From Owenia fusiformis (lineage: Eukaryota > Annelida > Polychaeta > Sabellida > Oweniidae), in assembly GCA_903813345.2 (NCBI GenBank), contig CAIIXF020000346.1:281001-345000 (forward strand): a DNA stretch of 64,000 bases, read 5' to 3'. Made by a program: the position numbers and the translations under genes. The notes beneath the pieces were generated by a model, which searched no databases, was not told the DNA's origin, and saw only the letters and a program-made list of their open reading frames with translations. Shown one piece after another: positions 37,371 through 48,027 of the stretch. Position 1 is the first letter of the stretch. Each line of letters starts with the position of its first letter.

Positions 37371-37576
37371 TGTAATGACCTTCGATAGCAAGTCGCTACT
37401 ACAGTCTCAGCTGTAGTGGCTAGCCTTTATGGCTCAGTAGAGCGTCTGTCTCGAGAGCGGGAGGTCCTGAGTTCGATTCTCGTACGGGGCATTGAATTTG
37501 GCAAATTCTCTTTCGAGTCTAGTATCTGGCTAGGTACACTACAGCTTCCCGACGAGCGTGCCCAATGGTCGTTACA
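37371..37576 (+). repeat. TRIM 5' LTR
   Basis: 206 bp. Order of parts: TGTAATGACC tip, a CTACAG/CTGTAG hairpin (about 37399-37416), the tRNA-like segment (37423-37491), then a CG-containing tail with ACGAGCGTGCCC that the 3' LTR lacks, then GGTCGTTACA. Confidence 0.88.
37423..37491 (+). ncRNA. tRNA-like sequence in the 5' LTR (Pol III A and B boxes)
   Basis: 69 nt that fold as a cloverleaf on paper. Acceptor GCCTTTA pairs with ACGGGGC (five of seven pairs, two of them G-U). D arm is GCTC-AGTA-GAGC. Anticodon stem is TCTGT with GCGGG (all pairs, three G-U) around the loop CTCGAGA, which keeps T33 and gives anticodon CGA. T arm is CTGAG-TTCGATT-CTCGT (four of five pairs). A box TGGCTCAGTAG and B box AGTTCGATTCT are near consensus. 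No long variable arm although CGA is a serine anticodon, so it is a tRNA relic or mimic rather than a working tRNA gene. Confidence 0.6.
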
Positions 37577-37577
37577 T

Positions 37578-37595
37578 TGGTGTCAGAAGTGGGAT
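37578..37595 (+). promoter_or_regulatory. Primer binding site, tRNA-Leu type
   Basis: TGGTGTCAGAAGTGGGAT, one base after the 5' LTR. It is complementary to a 3' end of the form ATCCCACTTCTGACACCA, which is the end of animal tRNA-Leu as I recall it. A purine tract AGGGGGGATGG (37634-37644) precedes the 3' LTR. Confidence 0.8.
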
Positions 37596-37644
37596 TGCCC
37601 TTGTGAATCAGTTACGACGGGACGTCGTCTTCTAGGGGGGATGG

Positions 37645-37828
37645 TGTAATGACCTTCGACATCAAGTCGCTACTACAGTCTCAGCTGTAGTGGCTAGCCT
37701 TTATGGCTCAGGAGAGCGACTGACTCGAGAGCGGGAGGTCCTGAGTTCGATTCCCGTACGGGGCATTGAATTTAGCACATTCTCTTTCGAGTCTAGTATC
37801 TGGCTCGGTACACTACAGGGTCGTTACA
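37645..37828 (+). repeat. TRIM 3' LTR
   Basis: 184 bp, same order as the 5' LTR but with a 22-bp deletion near its end (CACTACAGGGTCGTTACA). Confidence 0.88.
37697..37765 (+). ncRNA. tRNA-like sequence in the 3' LTR
   Basis: 69 nt, same layout and same CTCGAGA loop as the 5' copy, with changes in the D loop (AGGA), anticodon stem (ACTGA) and T stem (CCCGT). The B box AGTTCGATTCC is closer to consensus here, while the anticodon stem pairs less well. Confidence 0.55.
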
Positions 37829-38105
37829 GGTGTTTTGAAAAACAGTTAAGATCTGCACTTTTATCCCATACCGTTTATGTAACTTAATTGAGGAATTAAA
37901 TCGACGGTGCTGTTATCTTCTGAGCTGTTTGTTCGCAAATATGTACATTTTCTTAAACATATGATACTGATACACGTATGTGATAGAAATGTCGTGGGAA
38001 TTCTACCTACAACGTGTGAAATAAGGAAAAAAGAAAAATCGTACCTTCGACGTTCCGACATTTTGTTACCGAAACGAACCATCGTAATCGAGCGGATCAC
38101 CAGTG

Positions 38106-38892
38106 TACACATCTGTAATTGCAGGAGCTGCTTCCGCATTATGTCTACTTTGAATGTGCCTAAGGACAAGTCTAAATGTTAATAAATAGACAAGTAATGC
38201 AATATAAGGTGGGTGTCATTTTTTGGCACCTTGTACCACGCGTGCTGTACCTAATACGAAACAGAATGATGTTAGGAAGATTTTAAAGCAAAAATACACA
38301 CTCATCGCAAAGTAATTTTTGGGCCAAAGTACTTTGCGATAAAGTGTGACTTTTCTGCATTAAAATCTTTCTAACATAATTGAACTTGACAGTGTTTTTA
38401 TAGTTTAACCTACACACAAACTAGTATAACGCCCAGGTCAATTTACCTGAATTTACGCAAATTCAAATTCTTTGTGTTGTACCTTACTGTTACCCCCGCG
38501 TTATAAGGTTCCGGGTATACAGTAATACTATACTACATTCTTAGCTTTTGCAGGTTTAACTATGAAATTCTGTCAAGTTCACTGTCTAGGATGTTGTTTT
38601 AGACATTTACTTATTTTTATTGCTTGCACCTGTTATTGTAGAAGATACCTTTAATCATTTCCATTAAATCAGTTTATTTTCTCTATTATGTACAATATTA
38701 TACTTTACACAATTACATGTACAATTTTTATAAAAAATCGCAAATCATTGTTAATAGCACTACAACCTGTAAATATGTTACATTAATTTTAATAAAAAAA
38801 TCTAGAAACTAAACAAGGTGTTTCTGAAATGTTGAAAACATCGACTTGCTCAACGTCCACACCCTTGTGTTTCACCTTACCCTGTAAACAAT
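38106..38892. other. No gene; segment related to 8227-10045
   Basis: 38440-38520 matches 8250-8330 (AACGCAAATTCAAATTC, GTGTTGTAC) and 38545-38620 matches 9970-10045 (TTCACTGTCTAGGATGTTGT). The 8332-9960 element is absent here, giving a related empty site. Confidence 0.55.
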
Positions 38893-39103
38893 AGACGTTT
38901 CCGATAAATCATGCCATCTTTTCATCCATCGGAGAAACCACAATATATTGGCTAGATTGATGATGTCATAGCTTGTACTTTTATAAAATAAGCAAAAAGT
39001 TTGCAGTTTGCTACCTACAACCAATGACATCATCAATCTAGCCAATAAGTTATAGTTTCTCGAGTGGATCAAAAGATGGCACGGTTTGTTGGAAACGTCT
39101 ACT
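38893..39103. mobile_element. 211-bp foldback
   Basis: AGACGTTTCCGATAAATCAT at the left is inverted at the right (GTTGGAAACGTCT), and TTGGCTAGATTGATGATGTC is inverted around 39025. The 135-codon ORF across it is a by-product. Confidence 0.75.
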
Positions 39104-39847
39104 GCCACGCTTAATTTGGCACATGCCCTGTGGAGACAACACTGAAAGACTTGGTATTGTACAGAATCATGCTTGTTTGTTTGTTTTTGTCTGTTTGTTT
39201 GTTTGAACCCTGGGAGCCAATCCTCTTTGTTTGAACTAACCTGCATATTCAACACCTCACAGATGAGGAAATTTCGCAAATCTGAACAATTTCACCGTCA
39301 CATTCGATGACCAATCGTATAAACTGGAATCGTTTGCCATTAAAATTGATCCAAGAATGTTCGCTGTTGTATTCTGAATAGCATCCTTAAGTTTGGAGAC
39401 TGTAATAACCTGAGGCCAAGGAATACGTTAAAATTGTTTAAAAAGTCAGCTAGTGTACTAAATTGGCAATGCGTGGTGTACACATGTATATTATAGTATG
39501 GATTACTTTCATGTATAAGAATAAAACTATTTTTTTATTATGACTGTTAATATACCTGGGCCTCAGGTAGTAACAGTATTTTAGAATTGTTGATGCTTAA
39601 CTGACATTTCCACGATTTCAAATCTTGATTTACGCATGAGCGATTGCAATCAAACAGGTGCTCGTGATTGCCCACGTGATCATATCCTGCAAATTGATAT
39701 CAAATCGTATTGACTGATGTGCATTATGTTGATTGGAAAAAATAGGTGGCATAAAATGGCAAGTTATTAAGTGAGTTACTTTTTTTTCATTGTGATTATT
39801 TGCATTGGAGTTCGATCTGATGATGAACAAATCTTCAAAAGCGTGTC
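39104..39847. other. Upstream region of gene B
   Basis: The last 30 bp before the ATG (GATGATGAACAAATCTTCAA) are also present upstream of gene C (59100-59135), so this is conserved 5' UTR or core promoter. No TATA box is evident. The rest shows nothing recognised. Confidence 0.45.
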
Positions 39848-40175
39848 ATGGCGAAACTTGGTGACTTGATAAAAGCATACAAAATCATATTTGCATTAAT
39901 ACCTTTTGTTTTAACGGAGTGTACGACTTTCAGTGGGAAGACCTTCATGAGAGAAAAGAACACCGTCTTTATCTCCGATAACAATTTAGGTCACCTGGGA
40001 ACTCTCGAAATAGGTTCGCACTCAGAATGTGTCATTGCCTGTCTAAATACAAAGCGATGCAGACATACAAACGTAAAGCAAATGACCGAAAGGAAGTTCA
40101 AATGTGATTTGCTTGAATGGCCGAGAGGCAAAAAAGCCCACATGGATGATACTGACCATTATTACGTCAGGGAAC
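39848..40175 (+). CDS. Gene B, exon 1: signal peptide and PAN/apple-like domain
   Basis: 328 bp, 109 codons plus one base, ending C|GTGAGT like gene A. The product begins MAKLGDLIKAYKIIFALIPF (signal peptide), followed by the same PAN-like cysteine layout (SECVIACL, RCRHTN, KCDLLEW). It differs from gene A mainly in the segment RKFKCDLLEWPRGKKAH. Joins exon 2 at 41760 in the correct phase. Confidence 0.85.
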
Positions 40176-41759
40176 GTGAGTTAATAATTTGAATTATTAA
40201 AATATCTTAATGCATATAATCATTACATTGTAAAGTTCCCTTGTTATAGACAAAGGAAATTCACAAACTGGCGTGTGCGTGCATTCTATTTTTATCGTAC
40301 CTACAAAAAGGTACGATATTGTTGTCAGCTTGACTAGCGAGTGGGCGGGTTTGTGGCGGGCGGGTTGCGTCTCACTTTTTAGCCTTTCTATAGGTTTCCA
40401 GCCAAACCGTTTAAGGGATTCATCTGAAATTTTCAGGGATGTTGGTAAATGTTAAAGATTCTCGCAATCTTTATCCAATCAGTGTTTGCGATGTGTATCG
40501 GCTCACGTATAAATTGCGAATCCAACTCAAATCCATTCAGGGGTGTATGAGGTGCACGTGGTCGATGTTTACACATGTTTGGAGTTATTGAAGAAAATGT
40601 GATATGGGTGTGGTTCCGAATTTGAAGTCATTGCTGGAAAATATGATTTTAATACGTGAAATAATATCTATAAATAACAGTACACATGAAGTAAATGTAT
40701 GATTGTGTCCAGAAATGTTTGAAACCCTTACGGAAAATTCTGTCTGCATTTTGTCACCATTGCTCTTTCTTCCCGCATTCTAGTGCTGTTTGAATGAATA
40801 TATTAATTAATGTATTTCTAACTAAAATAGATCACATTTTTTTTATAAACCACAAACATTTAGATCATAAAAAAATTATTCAATACTTGAGTGAGCACGA
40901 TATGCAAGGGTTACTAAGTTGACACAGTAAATGACCACTGATATTGTGTTAGTCCATGCACACAGCGTATTCTGCTAATACACATTTGCTAACACCCCTC
41001 ACTTTCATAGTAAAGTGACTAATTGGTTTATGTTTACGTTTTAATGTGTTTTGGGTTCCTTGTTACAGCAAGGGGGGCCAGTAAAGTAGACTAACATGTT
41101 TGCATGGCAAGTTTTGATCGAATATGTGAAACACTTTAAGGTGGCCATTTTGGATTTTCCATCCTAAATCTTGTCTTTTGAAGTTTGTCTACAGTTTTCC
41201 AGCCAAACCATTTCAGGGATTCATCTTAAACTTTCAGGGATGTTTCTTCGTATGAAAGTTTATATCCGATTATTTTTTGACATTCTGAGTATAAGTGTTA
41301 AGGTGGCCATTTCGAATTTTCAAATTTTTACACATGTTACGTGGTAAGAATTTCTAGAGCTAATTATTAACTTTTTGGTGGCCATCTTGCATTCTGGCGG
41401 TCACTTTGGAAGCAAGTCCACACTGCTTTGTTTTAGGTATGCTGTTGTTCATCCCGTGTCTTGTTTATTGATTGAATATAACGTACATGTAAAAAGTTAT
41501 TTTAATCTTATTTTTAATTCATAATACGTCGATGATGGGTAACATTTTATTCTTAATAGCACATTTTATAAAGAAGTAAGGAAAAATATTTATATACAAA
41601 ATCACCAAATTTTTGAAGATAAAGACGTTAAAAAAACGGGCGTAAGAAGATGTGAGTGTTCACGATGATTTCTACTAAATGTCTGAATGGTCTGCTCGAG
41701 ATGGAGTAAGTATTGTTGATGTCATTATTTTTAACAATACGTGTTTTTTTTGGTTCTAG
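40176..41759. other. Intron 1 of gene B
   Basis: It has no acceptor array, unlike genes A and C. CAGCCAAACC followed by AGGGATTCATCT and TTTCAGGGATG occurs twice (about 40401 and 41200), so part of it is a dispersed repeat. Nothing coding is seen. Confidence 0.55.
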
Positions 41760-41942
41760 CATGTGGCGTTGGCGTAAATTCACCCTTCAGCTACAATGGT
41801 TCCATCTATTGTTTCTACCCGGGACCATTGAACTGGACGGATGCAGAGGTGAAATGTCAGCAAAATGGCGCATACTTGGCTGCTATTGAAACCGAAGATG
41901 AACAACGTGCTTTACAGAGCTACATGAGGAGACATGACATGG
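41760..41942 (+). CDS. Gene B, exon 2: N-terminal half of C-type lectin domain
   Basis: 183 bp, acceptor TGGTTCTAG, donor G|GTATGT. It encodes CGVGVNSPFSYNGSIYCFYP, NWTDAEVKC and the helix AAIETEDEQRALQSYMRRH. Exon 3 should follow about 2 kb downstream, but the 500-N gap begins 70 bp later and the sequence after the gap is the inverted arm. Gene B is therefore incomplete in this assembly. Whether it is intact in the animal cannot be told. Confidence 0.85.
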
Positions 41943-42012
41943 GTATGTTAAACAGTCAACAAAACTTAAATGAAAATAAAATTTTGGGAACCCTATTAAT
42001 TGATTTCTTTTT

Positions 42013-42512
42013 NNNNNNNNNNNNNNNNNNNNNNNNNNNNNNNNNNNNNNNNNNNNNNNNNNNNNNNNNNNNNNNNNNNNNNNNNNNNNNNNNNNNNNNN
42101 NNNNNNNNNNNNNNNNNNNNNNNNNNNNNNNNNNNNNNNNNNNNNNNNNNNNNNNNNNNNNNNNNNNNNNNNNNNNNNNNNNNNNNNNNNNNNNNNNNNN
42201 NNNNNNNNNNNNNNNNNNNNNNNNNNNNNNNNNNNNNNNNNNNNNNNNNNNNNNNNNNNNNNNNNNNNNNNNNNNNNNNNNNNNNNNNNNNNNNNNNNNN
42301 NNNNNNNNNNNNNNNNNNNNNNNNNNNNNNNNNNNNNNNNNNNNNNNNNNNNNNNNNNNNNNNNNNNNNNNNNNNNNNNNNNNNNNNNNNNNNNNNNNNN
42401 NNNNNNNNNNNNNNNNNNNNNNNNNNNNNNNNNNNNNNNNNNNNNNNNNNNNNNNNNNNNNNNNNNNNNNNNNNNNNNNNNNNNNNNNNNNNNNNNNNNN
42501 NNNNNNNNNNNN
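42013..42512. other. Assembly gap, exactly 500 N
   Basis: A run of exactly 500 N; the round length suggests a scaffold join of unknown size. An ORF drawn across it is meaningless. Confidence 0.99.
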
Positions 42513-43487
42513 TACTGTAAATGAAAAAAATAGCCGAAGTTATATCTAGCGGAAAAAGTACATGTCTATTATTTGCAAGATTATTTGCTGCTAAAGAAAC
42601 TTGTCCGTGACGTCATGTCGGTGGGATCTACTCATTTTTTTAGTTGTCACTGGGGTTATACACGTGTAACGTCGCAAATGATCGCATTATATTTCGCAAA
42701 ATTATTGGAAAGATTGTTTTATGACGCCACGATAACGAAGACGAACTTCTCAAAAAGTGATATCCGATGGTTTCAAAAGTGATATTCGATGGTTTCAAAA
42801 GTGATATTCGATGGTTTAGAATTTTTCATTATTTCAATTTTTTTCAATATATTTTTCAATAATTTCTTTTCACATTTTTTCAAGATTTTTAAAAATTGAA
42901 TTAAATTTTTTTCTTCAAATTTTTAAAAAAAATGTTTCCGCTGGATTACGATTTCCCATGGGATAAACGGAAAATCTTATGTTTTTTAAAAATAAAAATT
43001 TTATCCACTAACTAATGTCAATTCATTGCACCCACTCGTGAAGATATCAATATCCACTCATGGCTATAAATGATATTTTTCAAAACCATATGATATTCCT
43101 TTATATTATCCTACACTTAGTGTGCTAAATGTTTTATAACATTAAAAAATAAAATTGATATCTATTGGCAAAATGATTAACTGGAGGATATCGCTACGAT
43201 ATACTCCAAAAAAACATGCGGAAGATATCGTGACGATATACTCCAGAAACCCCAATATGCGGAGGATATTGTGACGATATGCTCCGCTCGTGATTTCCCG
43301 CCAAATTGACTCGATTTGGCATGAACTTCATTTTTCAATGATATTATACATTTAGTACACTACTATAGGTCTGTGATTAGTTATTCAGGTTTTTTGGGGG
43401 GCTTAGCAAAATTATCAAACATGACTGGATCTTGGTCAAATTTCATACTTATGTTGTATGAAAGATTTCTGACAAATTTTATTTGTT

Positions 43488-44946
43488 GTTGCTATGGTAA
43501 CTATGTCCACATTGTTGCCATAGCAACGGTAATTTCAGTTGCTTTAGTCTACTGTGGACCCCCTGGATTATCATATTACTAAAATCTGACCTGATATTTG
43601 GAATCAGCGGATCACAATTACCTGAAATTGATATTTTCATGAAAAAAATCCGATTTTTAGTAAAGATACAGGAGTTTATTTCTTACTTTGCAGGTTTTGA
43701 AGGAACCATCTAAAACACTAAAATTCAGCGTATTTTAGAAAATTAATAGAAATTGAATAGATAAATAAGTAGTGTAACATTATCAAACATTGTCATATTT
43801 TAATCATATTACATGAAAATGATGTATGACAACCTCCTAACATTTCTATTTGGTTGTTGCTATGGTAACAATATTCACATTGTTGCCATAGCAACAGCAG
43901 TTTCAGTCAGTTTGGTCTACTATGGACCCATTAGGATATTATAGTACTAAAATCTGACATTATATTTGGACTCAGCAGGTCATATTCACTTAATATAGAA
44001 GGTTTCATAGAAAAATTCAGATTTTTTATAAAGATACAGCAGTTTATATTCTTACTATGCTGGTTCGTAAGGACCCATCTGAAACACTTAAATTCAAAGC
44101 TTTTAGGAAAAAATTAAATCGATAGATAAATGTGCAGTATTATCAAACATTGTCAAATCTTGATCATATTACATAAAAATGATGTATGACAACCCCCTTA
44201 CATTTCTATTTTGTTGTTGCTATGGTAACTATGTTCACTTTGTTGCCATAGCAACAGCAATTTCAGGCAGTTTGGTCTATTATGGACCCCTTAGATTATT
44301 ATAGTACTAAAATCTGACATCATATTTTGACTTATCAGGTCATATTCACTTATTATAGAAGGTTTCATAGAAAAATTCGGATTTTTTATAAAGATACAGC
44401 AGTTTATATTCTTACTATGCTGGTTTGTAAGGACCCATCTGAAACACTTAAATTCAAAGTTTTTAGGAAAAAATTAAATTGATAGATAAATGTGCAGTAT
44501 TATCAAACATTGTCAAACCTTGATCACATTACATAACAATGATGTATGACAACCTACTAAAATTTATATTTTGTTGTTGCTATGGAAACAATATTCACAT
44601 TGTTGCCATAGCAACAGCAATTTCAGTTGGTTTGGTCTACTGTCGACCCCCTGGATTATAATTGGATTATTATTATTATTGTACTAAAATCTGACATCAT
44701 ATTTGAACTCAGCGGGTAATATTTATGGAAATTTTCATCAAAATATTCAGATTTTTTTATAAAGATACGGTAATATGCAAGTTTGTAAGGAATGAACTAA
44801 AACATGTAAATTCAAGGTTTTTAGAAAAAATTAAATCGATAAATAAATGTGCAACAGCGTCAAACATTGTCAAATCTCAATCACTTAACAGACTAATGAT
44901 GTATCATACCTTTTTAACATTTCTGTTTGGCTGTTGCTATGGTAAC
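43488..44946. promoter_or_regulatory. Array of RFX/X-box-like palindromes
   Basis: GTTGCTATGGTAAC (43488, 43856, 44216, 44933, and 44576 with one change) is followed 26 bp later, start to start, by GTTGCCATAGCAAC (43514, 43882, 44242, 44602; degenerate in the fifth unit). The RFX consensus is GTNRCC N(0-3) RGYAAC. Both motifs fit as perfect or near-perfect palindromes, nine good sites in all. Binding is inferred only. Confidence 0.6.
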
Positions 44947-45320
44947 TATGTCTACCTTGTCATCATAGCAACAGGAATTTCTGTTGCTTTAGTCTAGTGT
45001 AGACTTCTTGGATTATCATATCATCAAAATCTGATACAATAGTTCAACTAAGGTAATATTTACCTGGAATTGAAATTTTCGTGAAAGAATTCAGGTTTTA
45101 TGCTGGTTTGTAAGGAACCAAAAATGCTTAAATTTAATAGTTTTTTGAAAATCAAAAAATAAATAGATCAATAAATGTTTGGCCACAGTAACCCAAATTG
45201 TTCAATCATAATAACTTTTGTGACCGATTATGTATCTTCTAACATTTATGTAGATACATCACCCTTGTCACCATAGCGACAGTAATTTAAGTTTATTTTG
45301 TATCTACTGTAGACCCCCCT

Positions 45321-46700
45321 GGGTTATGTTACTTACCATATCAGATGTGATAACTTTTTGACTTAATAACCATTATTCTGTATTTCCATAGGAACAGTAA
45401 TTTGATGTGTAGGAGATTATGAACCGCTTGTGTTGTCTAATGCAATTTTTAGAAAATAAGAACCAAATGGTTTAAAAAATAAAATAAAACAAAAATGGCT
45501 AATTATAAAAATAAAAAACTGAATTTAAAATTAACTAAGCACGCTTTCCAGCATATCACCGTCCCGGGATCACCGCATCAGCAATGTAATCCCACACAGA
45601 ATCTTATAAGTCCTTATACTACAAATGCTATGCTATACTGTACTGACCAATGTGAGCTATTCAAGATGAAGTGGGCTTATATTTTCATCATGAATAATAC
45701 AATGAGCAAATGAATGCACACTGCACCATCACCAATAGTAAACACTTTTTGTATTTGTATTTGAAATATGTTCATCGTTCCAAGATTTAACAGTACAATA
45801 TAACTATGCCAAAATCAAATGAACTGAATCATATATAAGCCAATTATAAGTTTAATTTCACACTGGTGAAATAATATTAAAGTCAGGGTGCACTTTGATG
45901 AAATTTCATGACCATGTGCTATTTTCAGATAAACATAACTCATTCCACACATCATCTAGACTACATCTTTCATTCTTGCACAAAAGATGCATTAATGTAC
46001 CTAGACTATTAATTGAGGATTGATAATTCTTCAGAATGTTTGAATTACTAGAATATACAGTGGTTTACTTTTCTAAAAAAAAATCCAAAATGCACTCTGG
46101 CCTTAAAAACCAATACAGTAATTTGCCTAAAGTTACAGCTGCAATGCATTACTTAAAAGGCACATTTACATACTGACATAATAGTCATTTTCATAAGGGA
46201 CTATCTTGGACTGGATCAGATGTACAATGTACATGTACATATGTGTAAAGATTCGTTATGGCAGTCACATCATCATCATTGCTTTAATATTTCCTTAATT
46301 TCTATGATATTCACATCTAAAATGTAAATATGTACCTGGAAGTTTAAATGAATGGAGTCAAGTTCCTACCACTCGGCCAAGGATTTTTTATTTGGGAGCA
46401 GAGACTGCACAAAGCCTCAGAGAAAACTGAAGGGCATTATCTAGTATCTACATTCTACATGTAGTATATGAGAGATTGATTGTATACAAATACTTTCCAT
46501 ATAAGGCACATCTCCTTTAGCTCCTCCCACTTTAGTTCCTGTGCAAGATTTGATAATTAATATTATACATGTTCCTGGCCTATGGGGCCCTTTTCTTCCC
46601 AGTGGTCTATATTAAGCATTTCGAATTCCCATATCAAGGCAAGAGAAGGAAACAACATTACGCAATGTAAACTGATTAAAAGTAATGGTTGACATCTTAT
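45321..46700. other. Interior of the 4.2-kb element, nothing recognised
   Basis: AT-rich, no coding signal or clear repeat. Confidence 0.4.
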
Positions 46701-46710
46701 CTACGATTCA

Positions 46711-46947
46711 AAATACCTCCGCTGAGAGCTGCTCCAGAGTGGATTTAGAAAACCCCGCGAAAATGAAAGAAACCGCATCGTCAAAACAGTCGCTACTGTC
46801 AATAAACGGGTCGGGCTTCTGTCGAAGATACTCTTGACGGCTGATCGCTTGTAAGGGTCGATCGATAAACTCCACCACGGCGAATGTAACTGCAAATATA
46901 AAGCAAAACGACGAAAAAAACAGGGAGCCTGTAATTTTCGTCATCAT
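46711..46947 (-). CDS. Exon-like ORF with signal peptide, unknown gene
   Basis: Minus strand, starting at 46947 (MMTKITGSLFFSSFCFIFAV) with a strong hydrophobic signal or anchor. A hydrophilic part follows (EYLRQKPDPFIDSSDCFDDA) and then FIFAGFSKSTLEQLSAE. It ends at a possible donor GGAG|GTATTTTG. Base composition is richer in G, C and CpG than its surroundings, and the upstream DNA (46950-47040) is also CpG-richer and holds AAAATGGCC on the minus strand, a YY1-like start-site motif. This looks like a first coding exon of an ordinary gene carried inside the transposon-like insertion. No downstream exon found; family not recognised. Confidence 0.4.
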
Positions 46948-48027
46948 TTTTCACTTTGAAACTACTACCGGATTACGCCGTGACGCGATCTCCTATTCGT
47001 CAATTCTCGTTAGCGCTAAGGAGGCCATTTTTAAAACTCCTTAATTTGTAAACAGTCAAATGCGGTAAGTAATTACTGAAAATAAGGGCCATAAATCGAA
47101 AATGTGCTCGCATAAAATCATTTTCTGGTATCTCTAGTATTGCCTCGACCATATTACACGTCAATTTATGCTGAATTGAAGAAATGTTTGTATGAATGCG
47201 TGAAAGAACAAAATCGTCGAAAATGACAGTTTTCCAGCGTTCATTTCTAAAATACTGGACCAAATTTAATGAGTATACTCATTTTTGTGGGGAAGGATAT
47301 GCTTTACCTCTGTAAAAAAAATCACGCCAATCCATGCACTAGATCAAAAGATCCTGCGAGCGAAGTGCATTTTACACGTACTCTGTTAACGTACAGACGC
47401 CGGGGGTAATTTCCAAATTTTTTTAGTTTGTTATATAAAACTAACAAAACTTGTCAACATGATTGAATATGAAAATTTATTGATCAGTGGCAATTAAATA
47501 GGACCCAAAAGTATAAAAACCTGAATAACAAATCACAGGACTCTAGTAAGTGTGGGATAATGAGAACATCCTATGATTTTTTCAGAATATCATTTAAATC
47601 TACTCGGTGATATTCATATATGCACTCGTTTGCTTTGCTCCCTCGAGCAGAAATCACCTCGTAGATAAAACTGATATTCCTCAAAATCATAGGATATCCT
47701 ATAAATATGATATGATATCAACTGATTCAGAGAGTAAAAAGCAAATGAAATTCTTTAACAACGGGAACTACTACATCAAAAATATAATACACAATGGATA
47801 AACCGATGAAATGAACAAAGTGTCTCGTGGGGAACAATAATGAACGGTTGTTTGCAACATTTCCAATATAAACAATTCCAATATAAAGATGGCAGCAGTG
47901 GTAAAGCTATATTAACCTTTCTCAAGCGGGGAGATCTCCCAAAGTTCAGTCTTCATATTCGATCACGTGGTACCCATGTGCTAGATTCATATAAGACTTT
48001 TATTCTATTTGTGGTCTTTGGTGTTTT

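Larger units (their letters stand above)
37371..37828 (+). mobile_element. TRIM retrotransposon (458 bp) with tRNA-like LTRs
   Basis: Two direct LTRs (37371-37576 and 37645-37828) begin TGTAATGACC and end GGTCGTTACA, i.e. TG...CA with imperfect inverted tips. The internal region is only 68 bp: a primer binding site (37578-37595) and a purine tract (37634-37644). The 4-bp duplication GGTG flanks it (37367-37370 and 37829-37832). The LTRs differ by a 22-bp deletion in the 3' copy plus a few substitutions. No coding capacity, so it is a terminal-repeat retrotransposon in miniature that must borrow proteins from a full-length LTR element. Each LTR contains a 69-nt tRNA-like sequence. Confidence 0.9.
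37311..38105. mobile_element. Foldback related to 7692-8226, split by the TRIM
   Basis: Right arm 37833-38105 (GTTAAGATCTGCACTTTT through GATCACCAGTG) matches the 7692-8226 family. The left arm survives only as 37311-37370 (ATCGCCGATCTAATTCCTCA, CTTAAGTTACAT). Removing 37371-37832 restores the hairpin loop GGTGTTTTGAAAAACAG. Confidence 0.8.
43363..47546. mobile_element. 4.2-kb TIR element private to the right arm
   Basis: CTATAGGTCTGTGATTAGTT at the left pairs with AACAAATCACAGGACTCTAG at the right. The terminal inverted repeats span 32 bp with 28 matches, and TA flanks both ends. The left arm is empty at this point. No transposase was recognised. The interior holds five to six tandem units of about 360 bp (43430-45320) with X-box-like motifs, then AT-rich DNA, then an exon-like ORF on the minus strand (46708-46947). 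Confidence 0.7.

Noticed and set aside
37423-37491. A functional tRNA-Ser(CGA) gene
   Set aside because: No long variable arm, many G-U pairs, mismatched acceptor and T stems, and it lies inside both LTRs of a TRIM.
38872-39279. 135-codon minus-strand ORF
   Set aside because: It overlaps a 211-bp foldback and a TTTG-rich stretch; no domain.
41741-42524. Long ORFs of 259 and 174 codons
   Set aside because: Most of their length is the N gap. Only exon 2 of gene B (41760-41942) is real.
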